A DNA stretch of 64,000 nt. Source: Desulfovibrio sp. JC022 (GTDB lineage Bacteria > Desulfobacterota > Desulfovibrionia > Desulfovibrionales > Desulfovibrionaceae). Of the stretch, positions 8,953-19,160 are shown one piece after another. A program made the position numbers and the translations under genes. The notes beneath the pieces were generated by a model that was not told the DNA's origin, did not search any database, and saw only the letters and a program-made list of their open reading frames with translations. Every line of letters starts with the position of its first letter. Within the stretch, counting starts at the first letter, position 1. The DNA is taken from assembly GCF_010470665.1 (NCBI RefSeq), contig NZ_VOPZ01000005.1, forward strand, positions 124,001 to 188,000. Direction: 5' to 3'.

Positions 8953-10845
8953 TTGAAACATTATCATAAACTACTCCTTTTCGGTCTCCTTCTGGCTGTG
9001 ATATGGACCATGTCCATATATTTCTTTCACAACAGAATAGTTGAGGCTGAAAAAAACAATATATACAGGACAGCCTTAAAAGAAGCTGAAGTGGCCTTTG
9101 AAAAAGACCTGACCTATCGCCGCTGGGTGGCCGGGCTGGGAGGCCTTTATGCTGAGATATCCACCAAGCTCCCACCCAATGAACACCTTTATGTTCCTAA
9201 TCGCGATGTAACAACAACCGGCGGCAAAAAGATGACCATGATCAACCCCGCCTACATGATGCGCATGGTCTACGGCATGATGGACAAAGAGGCAGGACTC
9301 CACGGACACATCACCAGCCTTAATCCTATCCGCCCCGCCAACATCCCCACTGAATGGGAAGCAGAGGTATTAAAATCATTCCCATCCAACCCTTCAATAT
9401 TTCATGAACTTGCAATGGAAAACGGAAAAACCGTTCTTCATTTTATGCGCCCGCTGATAACTGAAAAGGCCTGCCTCAAATGCCATGCCCAACAGGGCTA
9501 CAAAGAGGGAGAAATAAGGGGTGGAATCAGCGTGACCGTGCCCATGTCAGGATATCAACAGACTCTGGATGCATTCATTATTAAAACAAACATCTCATTT
9601 CTAACCATATGGATTGCTGGGATAATATTCATTACCGGAGGTTTCCTCATGCTCAGCCGGTATGAACAGGCACGCAGCCAAGCTGAAGAAGAACTGGGCA
9701 AAACCAAGAACTATCTGGCAAACATCATCAATTCAATGCCTTCCATCCTTGTTGGAGTTGACCCGGACGGCAATGTCACCCATTGGAACATGGAGGCCGA
9801 GAAATTCAGCAATCTCAGTTCTCGGGAGGCTGTAGGTCGCCCATTGGCAGAAGCTTTGCCTAAAATGCAGGATGAATTGGAAAAGATCCTTGCAGCCATG
9901 AAGAAACGGTCCATTGCAACCGACTCCATGCAGACCAGAATAAACGGCGGCATAACCCGCTACGACGACATCACCATTTATCCGTTGATCGCCAACGGCG
10001 TTCAAGGCGCGGTTATTCGCATTGATGACGTAACAGAACGGATCTATCTTGAACAAATGATGATTCAATCTGAAAAAATGATGTCTGTGGGAGGACTTGC
10101 AGCAGGCATGGCTCATGAGATCAACAATCCTCTGGCCGGAATTATGGGGCATGCCCAGAATATGCAGAAACGGCTTTTAAGCGATATGGAAAAAAATAAA
10201 TCTGTTGCTGCCGAGTGTGATATTTCACTGGAACAACTACACCAATATCTTGAAAAACGGCAGATTCCCAAAATGATGGAAGGAATTCTTGAATCCGGGA
10301 AACGTGCGGCTAAAATTGTTTCCAATATGCTTAATTTCAGCCGCAAAAGCGAAAGCGATTGCAGGCATCATCATCTTCCCGAACTCCTAGATAACACAAT
10401 TGAGCTGGCAGCAAATGACTATAATTTAAAGAAACACTACGATTTCAGAAAAATAGATATCGTCCGTCAATACGCCCCGGATATCCCACCTGTTTTTTGC
10501 GCCGGTACCGAAATACAACAGGTTTTCCTGAATCTGCTCAAAAACGGTGCTGAAGCCATGACTGAAAAAGAATACGAGCAGGACAGCCCAAAATTCATCT
10601 GCCGTATAAAAATTGAAAACGATATGGTTGTCATTGAAATAGAAGATAACGGCTCGGGAATAACCATTGAACCCAAGAGTAGGATCTTCGACCCCTTCTA
10701 CACCAGTAAAGCTGTAGGCAAAGGAACCGGACTCGGCCTTTCCGTCTCTTATTTCATCATCGCCGACCAGCATAATGGGGTAATGGAAGTTGAATCGGTT
10801 CCGGGTGAATGGACCCGCTTCACCATTAAGCTTCCTCTCAAATAG
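8953..10845 (+). CDS. Haem-domain sensor histidine kinase (DUF3365/Tll0287-like sensor)
   Basis: 630 residues from a TTG start; no in-frame ATG lies close by. A membrane helix at about 7-26 leads to a periplasmic DUF3365-type domain with one c-type haem motif CLKCH (residues 174-178). A second helix follows (about 212-236), then PAS (IINSMPSILVGVDPDG), HisKA with H-box GMAHEINNPLAG, and an HATPase domain (N-box FLNLLKNGAEAM, G1 DNGSGITI, G2 GTGLGLSVSYFI). The haem suggests redox or gas sensing, as for related c-haem sensors. No adjacent regulator gene is seen. The catalytic half is paralogous to the kinase at 2673-4859, including the extended region after the H-box. Confidence 0.94.
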   Translation: MKHYHKLLLFGLLLAVIWTMSIYFFHNRIVEAEKNNIYRTALKEAEVAFEKDLTYRRWVAGLGGLYAEISTKLPPNEHLYVPNRDVTTTGGKKMTMINPAYMMRMVYGMMDKEAGLHGHITSLNPIRPANIPTEWEAEVLKSFPSNPSIFHELAMENGKTVLHFMRPLITEKACLKCHAQQGYKEGEIRGGISVTVPMSGYQQTLDAFIIKTNISFLTIWIAGIIFITGGFLMLSRYEQARSQAEEELGKTKNYLANIINSMPSILVGVDPDGNVTHWNMEAEKFSNLSSREAVGRPLAEALPKMQDELEKILAAMKKRSIATDSMQTRINGGITRYDDITIYPLIANGVQGAVIRIDDVTERIYLEQMMIQSEKMMSVGGLAAGMAHEINNPLAGIMGHAQNMQKRLLSDMEKNKSVAAECDISLEQLHQYLEKRQIPKMMEGILESGKRAAKIVSNMLNFSRKSESDCRHHHLPELLDNTIELAANDYNLKKHYDFRKIDIVRQYAPDIPPVFCAGTEIQQVFLNLLKNGAEAMTEKEYEQDSPKFICRIKIENDMVVIEIEDNGSGITIEPKSRIFDPFYTSKAVGKGTGLGLSVSYFIIADQHNGVMEVESVPGEWTRFTIKLPLK

Positions 10846-10856
10846 ACCGGAACTCC

Positions 10857-10894
10857 ATAAAAAAGCAGGGAGGCCCCGTGAACGGGACCTCCCT
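10857..10894 (-). terminator. Terminator downstream of glpK
   Basis: The inverted repeat GGGAGG/CCTCCC with an inner GC-rich stem is followed on the minus strand by GCTTTTTTA. It lies 43 bp past the glpK stop and may also stop the converging kinase transcript. Confidence 0.8.
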
Positions 10895-10936
10895 TATATA
10901 CAGTGAGATACAGCGGTTTAAGCTGCGTATGTTCTA

Positions 10937-12475
<1,539 letters not shown>

Positions 12476-12509
12476 TTATCATTTAATTTCTATCTATCAA
12501 TCGTGATAC

Positions 12510-13217
12510 TTAGCCAACGAGAGCTTTGTAAGCCAGAGCACCTGCAACACCACCGCAAATAGGTGCTACAACAGGAATCCAGGAGTATCCCCAGTCGCTG
12601 TCGCCTTTGCCGGGAATCGGCAGGATGGCGTGAGCAATACGGGGACCGAGGTCACGAGCAGGGTTGATAGCGTAGCCGGTGGGGCCACCAAGAGAAAGGC
12701 CGATAGCCATGATGAAGAAACCTACAACGAGGGGGTTAAGACCCTGGGTGAATTCGTTGGCACCGATACCGAGGATGATGAATACCAGAAAGAAGGTACC
12801 GATAAATTCGCAAAGGAAGTTTTCGCCGGTGCAGCGAATAGCGGGACCAGTGGAGAATACAGCCAGTTTCAGGCCTGCATCCGCAGTGGGTTCCCAGTGG
12901 CATTTGTAAGTGAAGTAGCAGATTACAGCACCGAGGAATGCGCCGAGCATCTGGCCGGCAATGTAAACAGGAACGCTGGCCCAGGGGAAATATCCGCCAG
13001 CAGCAAGGCCGATGGTTACAGCAGGGTTGATGTGTGCACCGGAGTATTTACCGGCTACGTAGATTGCAAATGCAACTGCGAAACCCCAACCCATGGTGAT
13101 GACAATCCAACCACCGTTTTGACCTTTGGATTTTTCAAGAAGGACGTTGGCAACTACGCCGCAACCGAAAAGGGTAAGAATCAATGTACCAATTACTTCG
13201 CCTAAGAAAGGACTCAT
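12510..13217 (-). CDS. glpF: Glycerol uptake facilitator (MIP/aquaglyceroporin family)
   Basis: 235 residues with six expected membrane helices and two NPA half-helices: SGAHINPAVT and GYAINPARDLGPR. The Asp after the second NPA (NPARD) is characteristic of glycerol-conducting members. The start at 13217 is preceded by GGGAGTGATT. A longer frame to 13283 would add a hydrophilic tail and was not used. The protein allows passive glycerol entry through the inner membrane and is the first gene of the glpFK operon. A 24-bp palindrome lies 38 bp upstream of the start and may be the regulator site. Confidence 0.96.
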   Translation of the reverse strand: MSPFLGEVIGTLILTLFGCGVVANVLLEKSKGQNGGWIVITMGWGFAVAFAIYVAGKYSGAHINPAVTIGLAAGGYFPWASVPVYIAGQMLGAFLGAVICYFTYKCHWEPTADAGLKLAVFSTGPAIRCTGENFLCEFIGTFFLVFIILGIGANEFTQGLNPLVVGFFIMAIGLSLGGPTGYAINPARDLGPRIAHAILPIPGKGDSDWGYSWIPVVAPICGGVAGALAYKALVG

Positions 13218-13254
13218 AATCACTCCCACATCTCTTAAAGCAGTTAAAAACAAA

Positions 13255-13278
13255 ATTCGTTTCTTTTCGGAAACGAAT
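13255..13278. promoter_or_regulatory. Palindrome upstream of glpF, candidate GlpR operator
   Basis: A perfect inverted repeat ATTCGTTTC/GAAACGAAT with a 6-bp spacer (ttttcg). It contains the TTCG/CGAA half-sites typical of DeoR-family GlpR targets and sits just before glpF. Assignment to the GlpR encoded at 16021 is inferred. Confidence 0.55.
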
Positions 13279-13678
13279 ACCACCTCGCGCTCGATTAATT
13301 CTCACGCTTTTCCATTTCCTATGGGGAGACACTATTTTGTAACAAATAAAAAATCAACCCCATAATGTTCAAAATCGAAAAGAAATTTTCACTTTAAGCT
13401 TTCGGTTTAGTAAAAATAGTTTGATATTAAACAGTTGCAGCATTCAATTCAAAAATATTCTTTCTCTTCAAATCCCTCCCTGCCCGCATGCAGCATGGCT
13501 TTTATGACACACAGCACCATCCACACCCAATTTACCTTAAACGAAAATGACACCTCTCTGTAAACACAGAAGGCTTCATATAGGTGTATATACATGCCAA
13601 GTGAACATCCGTGTATAGAAATTGAAATCGAATATACTCGATTTCCAACATGGGCACACTATTTTTTTTGCATCAAAT
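13279..13678. other. Upstream region of glpFK, no gene recognised
   Basis: About 400 bp of AT-rich non-coding sequence between glpF and the glpD terminator. It should hold the glpFK promoter on the minus strand. TTTCG/AAATCGAAAAG-type half-sites recur (for example near 13370 and 13400), but no clear -10/-35 pair could be fixed by eye. Confidence 0.4.
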
Positions 13679-13715
13679 GAAAAAAAAGAAGCCGTCGGCC
13701 CAGGCGACCGACGGC
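13679..13715 (-). terminator. Terminator downstream of glpD
   Basis: The stem GCCGTCGG/CCGACGGC is followed on the minus strand by a long T-rich tract (the plus strand reads A-rich at 13679-13690). It lies about 160 bp past the glpD stop. Confidence 0.75.
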
Positions 13716-13809
13716 AAAGGGAAGTGGTGACGGGAGTAGGGAAGCCCCCCGTCGTTCTTTGGAGAATATGGTGCACTGAAAACAGTGCGAAGTATGTTCA
13801 CACAATAGA

Positions 13810-13854
13810 CCGGGAGAGTATTGATGCAGTAGGGATACATCAATACCACTCCGG
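13810..13854 (-). repeat. Strong hairpin just past glpD stop
   Basis: The inverted repeat GTATTGATG/CATCAATAC is extended by CCGG(G)AG/CTCCGG. It begins about 23 bp after the glpD stop and lacks a T-run. It may protect the 3' end or act with the terminator further downstream. Confidence 0.5.
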
Positions 13855-13876
13855 ATAAATCGCGCTATATTATATG

Positions 13877-15439
13877 TTAGTCTACAATGTAGTTCTTAGC
13901 CAGTTCCTGGAACTGCTCAGTCTGCTCTTTGATCCATGCTTCATCTTTACCAAGCTCTTTGGCCATGATTTCAGCTGCTTTGGGTGCAACTTCATTGGCA
14001 GCCTTGGCGTCAATGATCAGTGCTCTGGTTCTGCGGGAAAGAGCATCCCCGACAGTCTGTGCCCATTCGTTGCGGGCAGCCCAGACAACTTCAAGCCAGG
14101 AGTAAGGGAGTCTTTCGTGCATACGGGTATCAAGCTCAGGATATTCTTCAGCAAGAGCTTTGATCTCAGCAGCTTCGCTACCGTAAACATGCATGTGATC
14201 GTTGTGGTCGAATTCTTCGGTGTAACCGTGCAGCTTAACGTTCTTGGTCACGCAGGGACGGAAAGGAATACCTCCCATCTGGATTGCGTTATCAATGCAG
14301 TCTTCTGCCATGTGCCTGTAAGTAGTCCACTTACCACCGGCAATTGTCAGCAGTTTGTTGGGAGACACGGTCAGGTAATGGTCTCTGGAAAGTGCGGAAG
14401 TGGATTCGGAATCACCAGCCGCGATAAGAGGACGGATACCGGTAAAAACACTGCGTACGTCAGCACGGGTGGGCGGCTTGGAAAGATACCTTGCAGAGTG
14501 CTCAACGAGGAAATTGATCTCTTCTTCCAGAGGCTTAGGCTCCATACATACGGAATCAAGGGCGGTGTCAGTAGTACCGACAACAACCTTGCCATGCCAG
14601 GGCACGAAGAAAATTACGCGGCCGTCATCAGTCTTGGGAACCATAATACCGGTATCGCCGCCAAGGAATTCGCGGTCGATAACAATGTGAATACCCTGAC
14701 TGGGAGCGATGAGATTCTTGTGTTCGCCGTTATCCATATTCATGATGTCATCGGTGAAAATACCGGTGGCATTGATAACAGCCTTTGCTTTCAGTTCGTA
14801 GCTCTTGCCGGAAAGTTTATCTTCAGCCTGAACACCGCAGACATAACCGGTGGAACTTTTGACAAGCCCGGTCACTTTGGTGTGGTTCATGGGGCTACCG
14901 CCCATGTCAGCCATTGTGCGGGCAAGAGTCAGAGCCAGACGGGCATCGTCAAACTGACCGTCATGGTAGGTTACGCCGCCTTTAAGTTTCTTGGCGAGAA
15001 CACCGGGAACTTCCTTCATCACAGATTTCTTGGAGTAAATCTGGGAAGGACCGAAACTGTATTTTCTGGCCAGCATGTCATAGCATTTCAGACCGATACC
15101 GTAGTAGGGAATTCCGAACCATTTATAGTCGGGAACGATGAACTTCTGGTTGTAGCACATGTGCGGAGCGTTCTGCTTGAGAATTCCACGCTCGTACAAA
15201 GCTTCCATAACCAGAGAAATATTACCCTGAGCAAGATATCTTACGCCACCATGAACCATCTTGGTACTACGGCTGGAAGTAGCCTCGGCAAAATCACCCT
15301 GCTCCAAAAGAAGAACTGAATAACCGCGGGCAGCAGCATCAAGACCGGAACCAAGCCCGGTAGCACCACCACCTATAATAATGAAGTCCCAGACTTTTGA
15401 GCTGTCTTCCATCTGCTGGATATAATCTGAACGTTTCAT
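13877..15439 (-). CDS. glpD: FAD-dependent glycerol-3-phosphate dehydrogenase
   Basis: 520 residues. It oxidises sn-glycerol 3-phosphate to dihydroxyacetone phosphate at the membrane and passes electrons to the quinone pool. The N-terminal dinucleotide-binding motif is IIIGGGATGLGSGLDAAARG, followed by the GlpD signature SSRSTKMVHGGVRYL. Later conserved regions include NATGIFTDDI, PWHGKVVVGTTDT and TIAGGKWTTYRHMAED. A C-terminal helical domain follows, as in the GlpD family. The anaerobic GlpABC type is not present in the window. It is divergently arranged with glpR across a roughly 580-bp region that carries a palindrome. Confidence 0.97.
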   Translation of the reverse strand: MKRSDYIQQMEDSSKVWDFIIIGGGATGLGSGLDAAARGYSVLLLEQGDFAEATSSRSTKMVHGGVRYLAQGNISLVMEALYERGILKQNAPHMCYNQKFIVPDYKWFGIPYYGIGLKCYDMLARKYSFGPSQIYSKKSVMKEVPGVLAKKLKGGVTYHDGQFDDARLALTLARTMADMGGSPMNHTKVTGLVKSSTGYVCGVQAEDKLSGKSYELKAKAVINATGIFTDDIMNMDNGEHKNLIAPSQGIHIVIDREFLGGDTGIMVPKTDDGRVIFFVPWHGKVVVGTTDTALDSVCMEPKPLEEEINFLVEHSARYLSKPPTRADVRSVFTGIRPLIAAGDSESTSALSRDHYLTVSPNKLLTIAGGKWTTYRHMAEDCIDNAIQMGGIPFRPCVTKNVKLHGYTEEFDHNDHMHVYGSEAAEIKALAEEYPELDTRMHERLPYSWLEVVWAARNEWAQTVGDALSRRTRALIIDAKAANEVAPKAAEIMAKELGKDEAWIKEQTEQFQELAKNYIVD

Positions 15440-16020
15440 GCAACACCCACTTTATAAACCGACCGCGAACGCCGGATAAAAATTGTAACGAACATATGAA
15501 CCCGTACCCTTGTACAACACCACCGGGACCGGGTTCCTCCCACGCATCATATTTCAGAGCGAAACGCTGAAAATTTCTAAATCGCCTCTTTCCGTTTCGC
15601 TTTTGAACAAAATGTGACATATTGAAAACAATATGACAAGAATTTATTTTCATTTTGAAAGACTTTTACATAAAAAGAAAATAAAACCCAGACCTTACGT
15701 TCGAAAATACATTTTCGATCAGCGAATCAAAACAATCATCAATACATAGTGATTTGCAGAGCAAACCTTTTATAATCTTTCAATTTATTCATTTTTATGT
15801 TTAAAATGAACCAAAATGATCACTTTTTCATTTTCACCTTATTTATAAGGAAAGGGTTTACCTTGCTTGTGGACGCGAGTGCTGCTAATGAGAACAAATT
15901 AGCAACCAATTTTCATTTTACATGAAATGAATACCTTTGTGTAGAAAAACAACCATAAATACCGAAGCCTCTCATTATATAGACAAAATTGTTCGGTGGC
16001 GAAAGGAAGGAGCGGCCGTT
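15440..16020. other. glpD-glpR divergent control region
   Basis: About 580 bp of AT-rich sequence without an accepted gene. It contains a perfect TTTTCG palindrome (15701-15718) and several scattered TTTTCATTTT/AAAATGAA elements (around 15647, 15803, 15825 and 15908) that resemble the TTTC half-sites bound by DeoR-family repressors. Confidence 0.5.
15701..15718. promoter_or_regulatory. Palindrome between glpD and glpR, candidate operator
   Basis: A perfect inverted repeat TCGAAAAT-AC-ATTTTCGA. It shares TTCG-type half-sites with the palindrome upstream of glpF. It is likely bound by the adjacent DeoR-family regulator, which would then control glpFK, glpD and itself. Confidence 0.55.
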
Positions 16021-16851
16021 TTGACTGAAAGGCAAAAACGAAGACAGAAAGGCATGAAACTGAACCTTGAATCATTATCCAAAAGACAGCGGGAAATCTT
16101 TAATATTGTAAATGAAAGAGGCTTCACCCCCATTGAGTCCCTTGCACAACATTTTGAAGTAACCCCTCAGACCATCAGAAGAGACATCAACAAACTCTGT
16201 AAGAACAACCTCCTGCAACGCTTTCATGGCGGAGCAGGCAGGGCTTCCAGTGTTGAAAATGTTGATTACAGTGCGCGCAGAAACATCCTGCATCAGGAAA
16301 AGCGACTCATTGCAGAGATGGTCGCAAAGCACATTCCTGAACACGCTTCCATGTTTATAAATATTGGGACAACTACCGAGGAAGTGGCCAAGGCCCTTTC
16401 CAGCCACAAGTCCCTGCGGGTTATCACCAACAACCTCAATGTTGCCCTGACCATGAGCAACAACGACTGTGAAGTTATCGTAGCCGGAGGTATGGTCCGC
16501 CAGCGCGACAAGGGGATTACCGGGGAAGCCACTGTTGAATTCATCAAACAGTTCAAGGTGGATTACGGCATCATCGGTGTTTCCGGTATTGATGAAGACG
16601 GCACCCTGCTCGACTATGATTACCATGAAGTGCGCGTGGCCCGCGAGATAATCAACAATGCCCGCAACATTTTTCTGGTCACAGACCACACCAAATTCAA
16701 CCGCAACGCCATGGTCCGCATTGCCGACCTCGGTGAAATCGATGCGATATTCACTGACAAGCGTCCGCCGCAGGTCTTCTGTGACCTGATGAAAAGCAAG
16801 GAAGTGGATCTATTCGTAACTGAAAGAGATTCCGAAGAAGACGAAGAATAA
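16021..16851 (+). CDS. glpR: DeoR-family transcriptional repressor, probable GlpR
   Basis: 276 residues from a TTG at 16021, chosen because GGAAGGAG lies 8 bases upstream; an ATG at 16054 is the alternative. The DeoR N-terminal winged helix reads LSKRQREIFNIVNERG and TPQTIRRDINKLCKNN. The C-terminal sugar-phosphate sensor domain contains INIGTTTEEVAKAL, IVAGGMVRQRDKGITG and GVSGIDEDGTLLDYD. By location, and by the glycerol genes on its flank, it should sense glycerol 3-phosphate and repress glpFK and glpD. The effector is inferred, not visible. Confidence 0.9.
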   Translation: MTERQKRRQKGMKLNLESLSKRQREIFNIVNERGFTPIESLAQHFEVTPQTIRRDINKLCKNNLLQRFHGGAGRASSVENVDYSARRNILHQEKRLIAEMVAKHIPEHASMFINIGTTTEEVAKALSSHKSLRVITNNLNVALTMSNNDCEVIVAGGMVRQRDKGITGEATVEFIKQFKVDYGIIGVSGIDEDGTLLDYDYHEVRVAREIINNARNIFLVTDHTKFNRNAMVRIADLGEIDAIFTDKRPPQVFCDLMKSKEVDLFVTERDSEEDEE

Positions 16852-16852
16852 A

Positions 16853-16880
16853 AAATGGCGGCTCATTCGGGCCGCCATTT
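16853..16880. terminator. Bidirectional terminator after glpR
   Basis: A perfect 10-bp stem AAATGGCGGC/GCCGCCATTT with A-run and T-rich flanks. It serves glpR on the plus strand and the radical SAM gene ending at 16911 on the minus strand. Confidence 0.88.
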
Positions 16881-16910
16881 TCATTTAAATGTTCATTTCC
16901 AAAGCAGTGA

Positions 16911-18260
16911 TCACATCAGACATTGCAACCCGCCCATGGCCCATGGGCAATGTCCGCAGGGAACTTCCACTCCCAGACAATCGTATTCAAATTCATTGTC
17001 CCGCCCGATAATATCATCACAGGGAACCATGGGACAGTTGGAACAATAAGGATATTCGTATTCAAGCACTTCAGTGCGAAATCCTGCATAGGGTGCGCCT
17101 TTCCAAATCTCCCCCAAACCAGTCTCAGCAATATTTCCAAATTTCTTCTGCCGGAGCAGTTTTTCGCTGCCGTCCAGATAACAGGTGCAGCTGTGCCAGA
17201 GAAACTGACAGGGTGAAACTTCACCTTTTGAAGTGATAAACGCGGCACCATCTTCCATAAATGAACAACGCAGTTCATTTTCAGCCATAAGCGAAGGCAA
17301 ACGCAAATCCACCCCCAACTCAGCGGCAAGCTTGCGCGAACGGTCACATACATCCCGCAATTGCTGATATTCTTTTGTCTGACTCTTGCGGTCCCAATCT
17401 GCAAGGCTGCGCAGGTTTATCCAGACATCCTGCTTTTCCGCATCTGCCCGCATTTCGCGGATAAGATCAAACAACTTCTCCCGCTTCATGCTCCGGCCCG
17501 GATTCCAGACATAGCTGAAATATTGTTGCAGGTCGTACCCTCTTTCGCGGGCTGTTTTCTTCCATTTTTCAAACAGCTCAACAGCCGCGGAACTGTTGGG
17601 GTTGAACAATGATTGATCCTGCATGGACTGGTGGTAAGCCAGCACATGGGAACAAAGTATGAACTCCGCCCCCTGCCCGGCCGCCCAGCGGATGACTTCC
17701 GGCAATTGCTTATATGTATCGGCCATGAGCACAAATTCCGCACCAAGCTTTATCTTTTTCCCGCTTTTCCGCCCGGCTTCGTTCAAAAATGAAAATGTGC
17801 GGACCAGCCTGTCAGTGCTGGACTGCCCATGCAACTCCCCTTTAGCGTCTGAAGAGTCAAGTGAGTCAACCGAAACACAAAAGGTATCCACCCCGGCATC
17901 AACCAGTTCCCGCGCCCGCTGCTCTGTAAAAAGCAAACCATTGGTCTGAAAACCGATGGAGCCGTGCTCCGGCATACGCTCGCGGGCAAAGGAAGCCATT
18001 GCCGCCAGATCAGGATGCAGCAGCGGTTCGCCGATTCCGTTCAGAACCAGCTTTTCACAATGATTTAACGCCGGACCGAGCCGTTTAAAATCATCAAGAC
18101 TCAGATCACGGTCATGAATTTCACTTTCCGGCGCGTATTTCACGCACATGGAACAATTCATGTTGCATCGTGTAGTCACTTCCACCTGAAGCCTTGCAGG
18201 ATAATCCTGAAAAGATTTGGGAAACCTTTGAGCATGACTTTTGCCCGCTTTTTTCAACAT
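16911..18260 (-). CDS. Radical SAM/SPASM protein, putative metalloenzyme maturase
   Basis: 449 residues. The radical SAM cluster motif CNMNCSMC (CX3CX2C) lies near residue 32-39, followed by the GEPLLHPDL region of the barrel. The C-terminal third is a Cys-rich SPASM-like region (GEVSPCQFLWHSCTCYL; YPYCSNCPMVPCDD; CGHCPWAMGGLQC) that should bind auxiliary [4Fe-4S] clusters. The ending CGHCPWA...CL matches the radical SAM/SPASM group annotated as putative metalloenzyme maturases. GGAAGG precedes the ATG. It diverges from a TSCPD-domain gene; the pairing may be functional but is not proven. The modified substrate is unknown. Confidence 0.9.
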   Translation of the reverse strand: MLKKAGKSHAQRFPKSFQDYPARLQVEVTTRCNMNCSMCVKYAPESEIHDRDLSLDDFKRLGPALNHCEKLVLNGIGEPLLHPDLAAMASFARERMPEHGSIGFQTNGLLFTEQRARELVDAGVDTFCVSVDSLDSSDAKGELHGQSSTDRLVRTFSFLNEAGRKSGKKIKLGAEFVLMADTYKQLPEVIRWAAGQGAEFILCSHVLAYHQSMQDQSLFNPNSSAAVELFEKWKKTARERGYDLQQYFSYVWNPGRSMKREKLFDLIREMRADAEKQDVWINLRSLADWDRKSQTKEYQQLRDVCDRSRKLAAELGVDLRLPSLMAENELRCSFMEDGAAFITSKGEVSPCQFLWHSCTCYLDGSEKLLRQKKFGNIAETGLGEIWKGAPYAGFRTEVLEYEYPYCSNCPMVPCDDIIGRDNEFEYDCLGVEVPCGHCPWAMGGLQCLM

Positions 18261-18501
18261 TTAAACCTTCCTTCTCTGTCCATCCGCTTATCGGCAATAT
18301 AAATTTTCTCTTTTTGCCAAACAGCAAAACAATGAAATTCCATAATAAGTCCCAAAAGTCAAAATGCAACCTGCCGGAGCAGGCCAGAACGGCCTTGACC
18401 TGAACTGCATTTTCATGGTGAAAAACTCTCAGCACAATCAATTCACTATTACCCGCAGCATCCCGCAGCGGATATGACTTTAATCAAATACAGAGGACGA
18501 A

Positions 18502-18813
18502 ATGGAAAACATCTCCCTTCAACCGACCATGCTCTCTCCCCTAGGCGGAGTTGAGGCACCCGCGGACACCCATGTTTTCACCCCCAAAGGCGTCTGTGCT
18601 AAACTGATCCGCTTTAAAGTGGAAGGCGACAAGCTGACCTTTGTAAACTTCACCGGCGGCTGCGACGGCAACCTCAAAGCCATCTCCGCCCTTGTAGAAG
18701 GAATGGAACTCCCCAAGATCATCGAAACTCTCGAAGGAATCACCTGCGGCAAAAAATCCACTTCCTGTGCGGACCAGCTCTGCAAGGCCCTGCATGAGTA
18801 CATGGAAAGCTAA
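18502..18813 (+). CDS. TSCPD domain protein (TIGR03905-like)
   Basis: A 103-residue single-domain protein. It has the TSCPD pattern: FTGGCDGNLKAISALVEG, then GITCGKKSTSCADQLCKAL, with conserved Cys in CG.K.TSCADQL. The same domain occurs at the C-terminus of some ribonucleotide reductases and is thought to bind a metal through the cysteines. The ribosome binding site GAGG lies 5 bases before the ATG. It is divergent from the radical SAM/SPASM gene across 240 bp. Function unknown beyond possible metal or nucleotide binding. Confidence 0.88.
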   Translation: MENISLQPTMLSPLGGVEAPADTHVFTPKGVCAKLIRFKVEGDKLTFVNFTGGCDGNLKAISALVEGMELPKIIETLEGITCGKKSTSCADQLCKALHEYMES

Positions 18814-18833
18814 GACGATTTTCATTGTCACGT

Positions 18834-18872
18834 AAAAACGGGGGTTGCCGATTATCGGCAACCCCCGTTTTT
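18834..18872 (+). terminator. Strong terminator after the TSCPD gene
   Basis: A perfect stem ACGGGGGTTGCCGAT/ATCGGCAACCCCCGT with a one-base loop centre, followed by seven T residues. Confidence 0.93.
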
Positions 18873-19001
18873 TTATATGCGTATTGCGTGATATTTTTGA
18901 AAAGAGATTACGACAAGATCCCGTTTGAATTACATCCTTGTGTCAGGCCGAAATACGGCAAGGTAACCCCGCTATCAGGAATGTTTACAGGAAAAATGAC
19001 T

Positions 19002-19160
19002 TTATCCCATAACCTCGGGAATAGAAGACTTGGGCAGATCCCCGTATGGATTCTCCGGTTCAAAATCAGAGTAAGCAATAGCGGAGCATCCAATATTCAA
19101 AAACAGCATCCCGACCAGACAGGAAACAGCAAAAAAAGCAAGAAAAGCTCTGAAAAACAT
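19002..19160 (-). CDS. Short putative lipoprotein (52 residues)
   Basis: A small gene. It starts at ATG 19160 with GGAG 6 bases upstream. The protein begins MFFRAFLAFFAVSCLVGM and continues with a hydrophobic stretch ending in LNIGCS, a plausible lipobox (Cys 25). The short mature tail (SDFEPENPYGDLPKSSIPE) is acidic and Pro-rich. This arrangement suggests a small lipid-anchored or secreted peptide. It stands alone, facing away from the iron alcohol dehydrogenase gene. No family is recognised. Confidence is moderate because it is short. Confidence 0.55.
   Translation of the reverse strand: MFFRAFLAFFAVSCLVGMLFLNIGCSAIAYSDFEPENPYGDLPKSSIPEVMG

Noticed and set aside
13874-15319. A 481-codon open frame on the plus strand opposite glpD
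   Set aside because: glpD is unmistakable on the other strand; the frame has no ribosome binding site and reads as low-quality protein. It is a by-product of codon bias.
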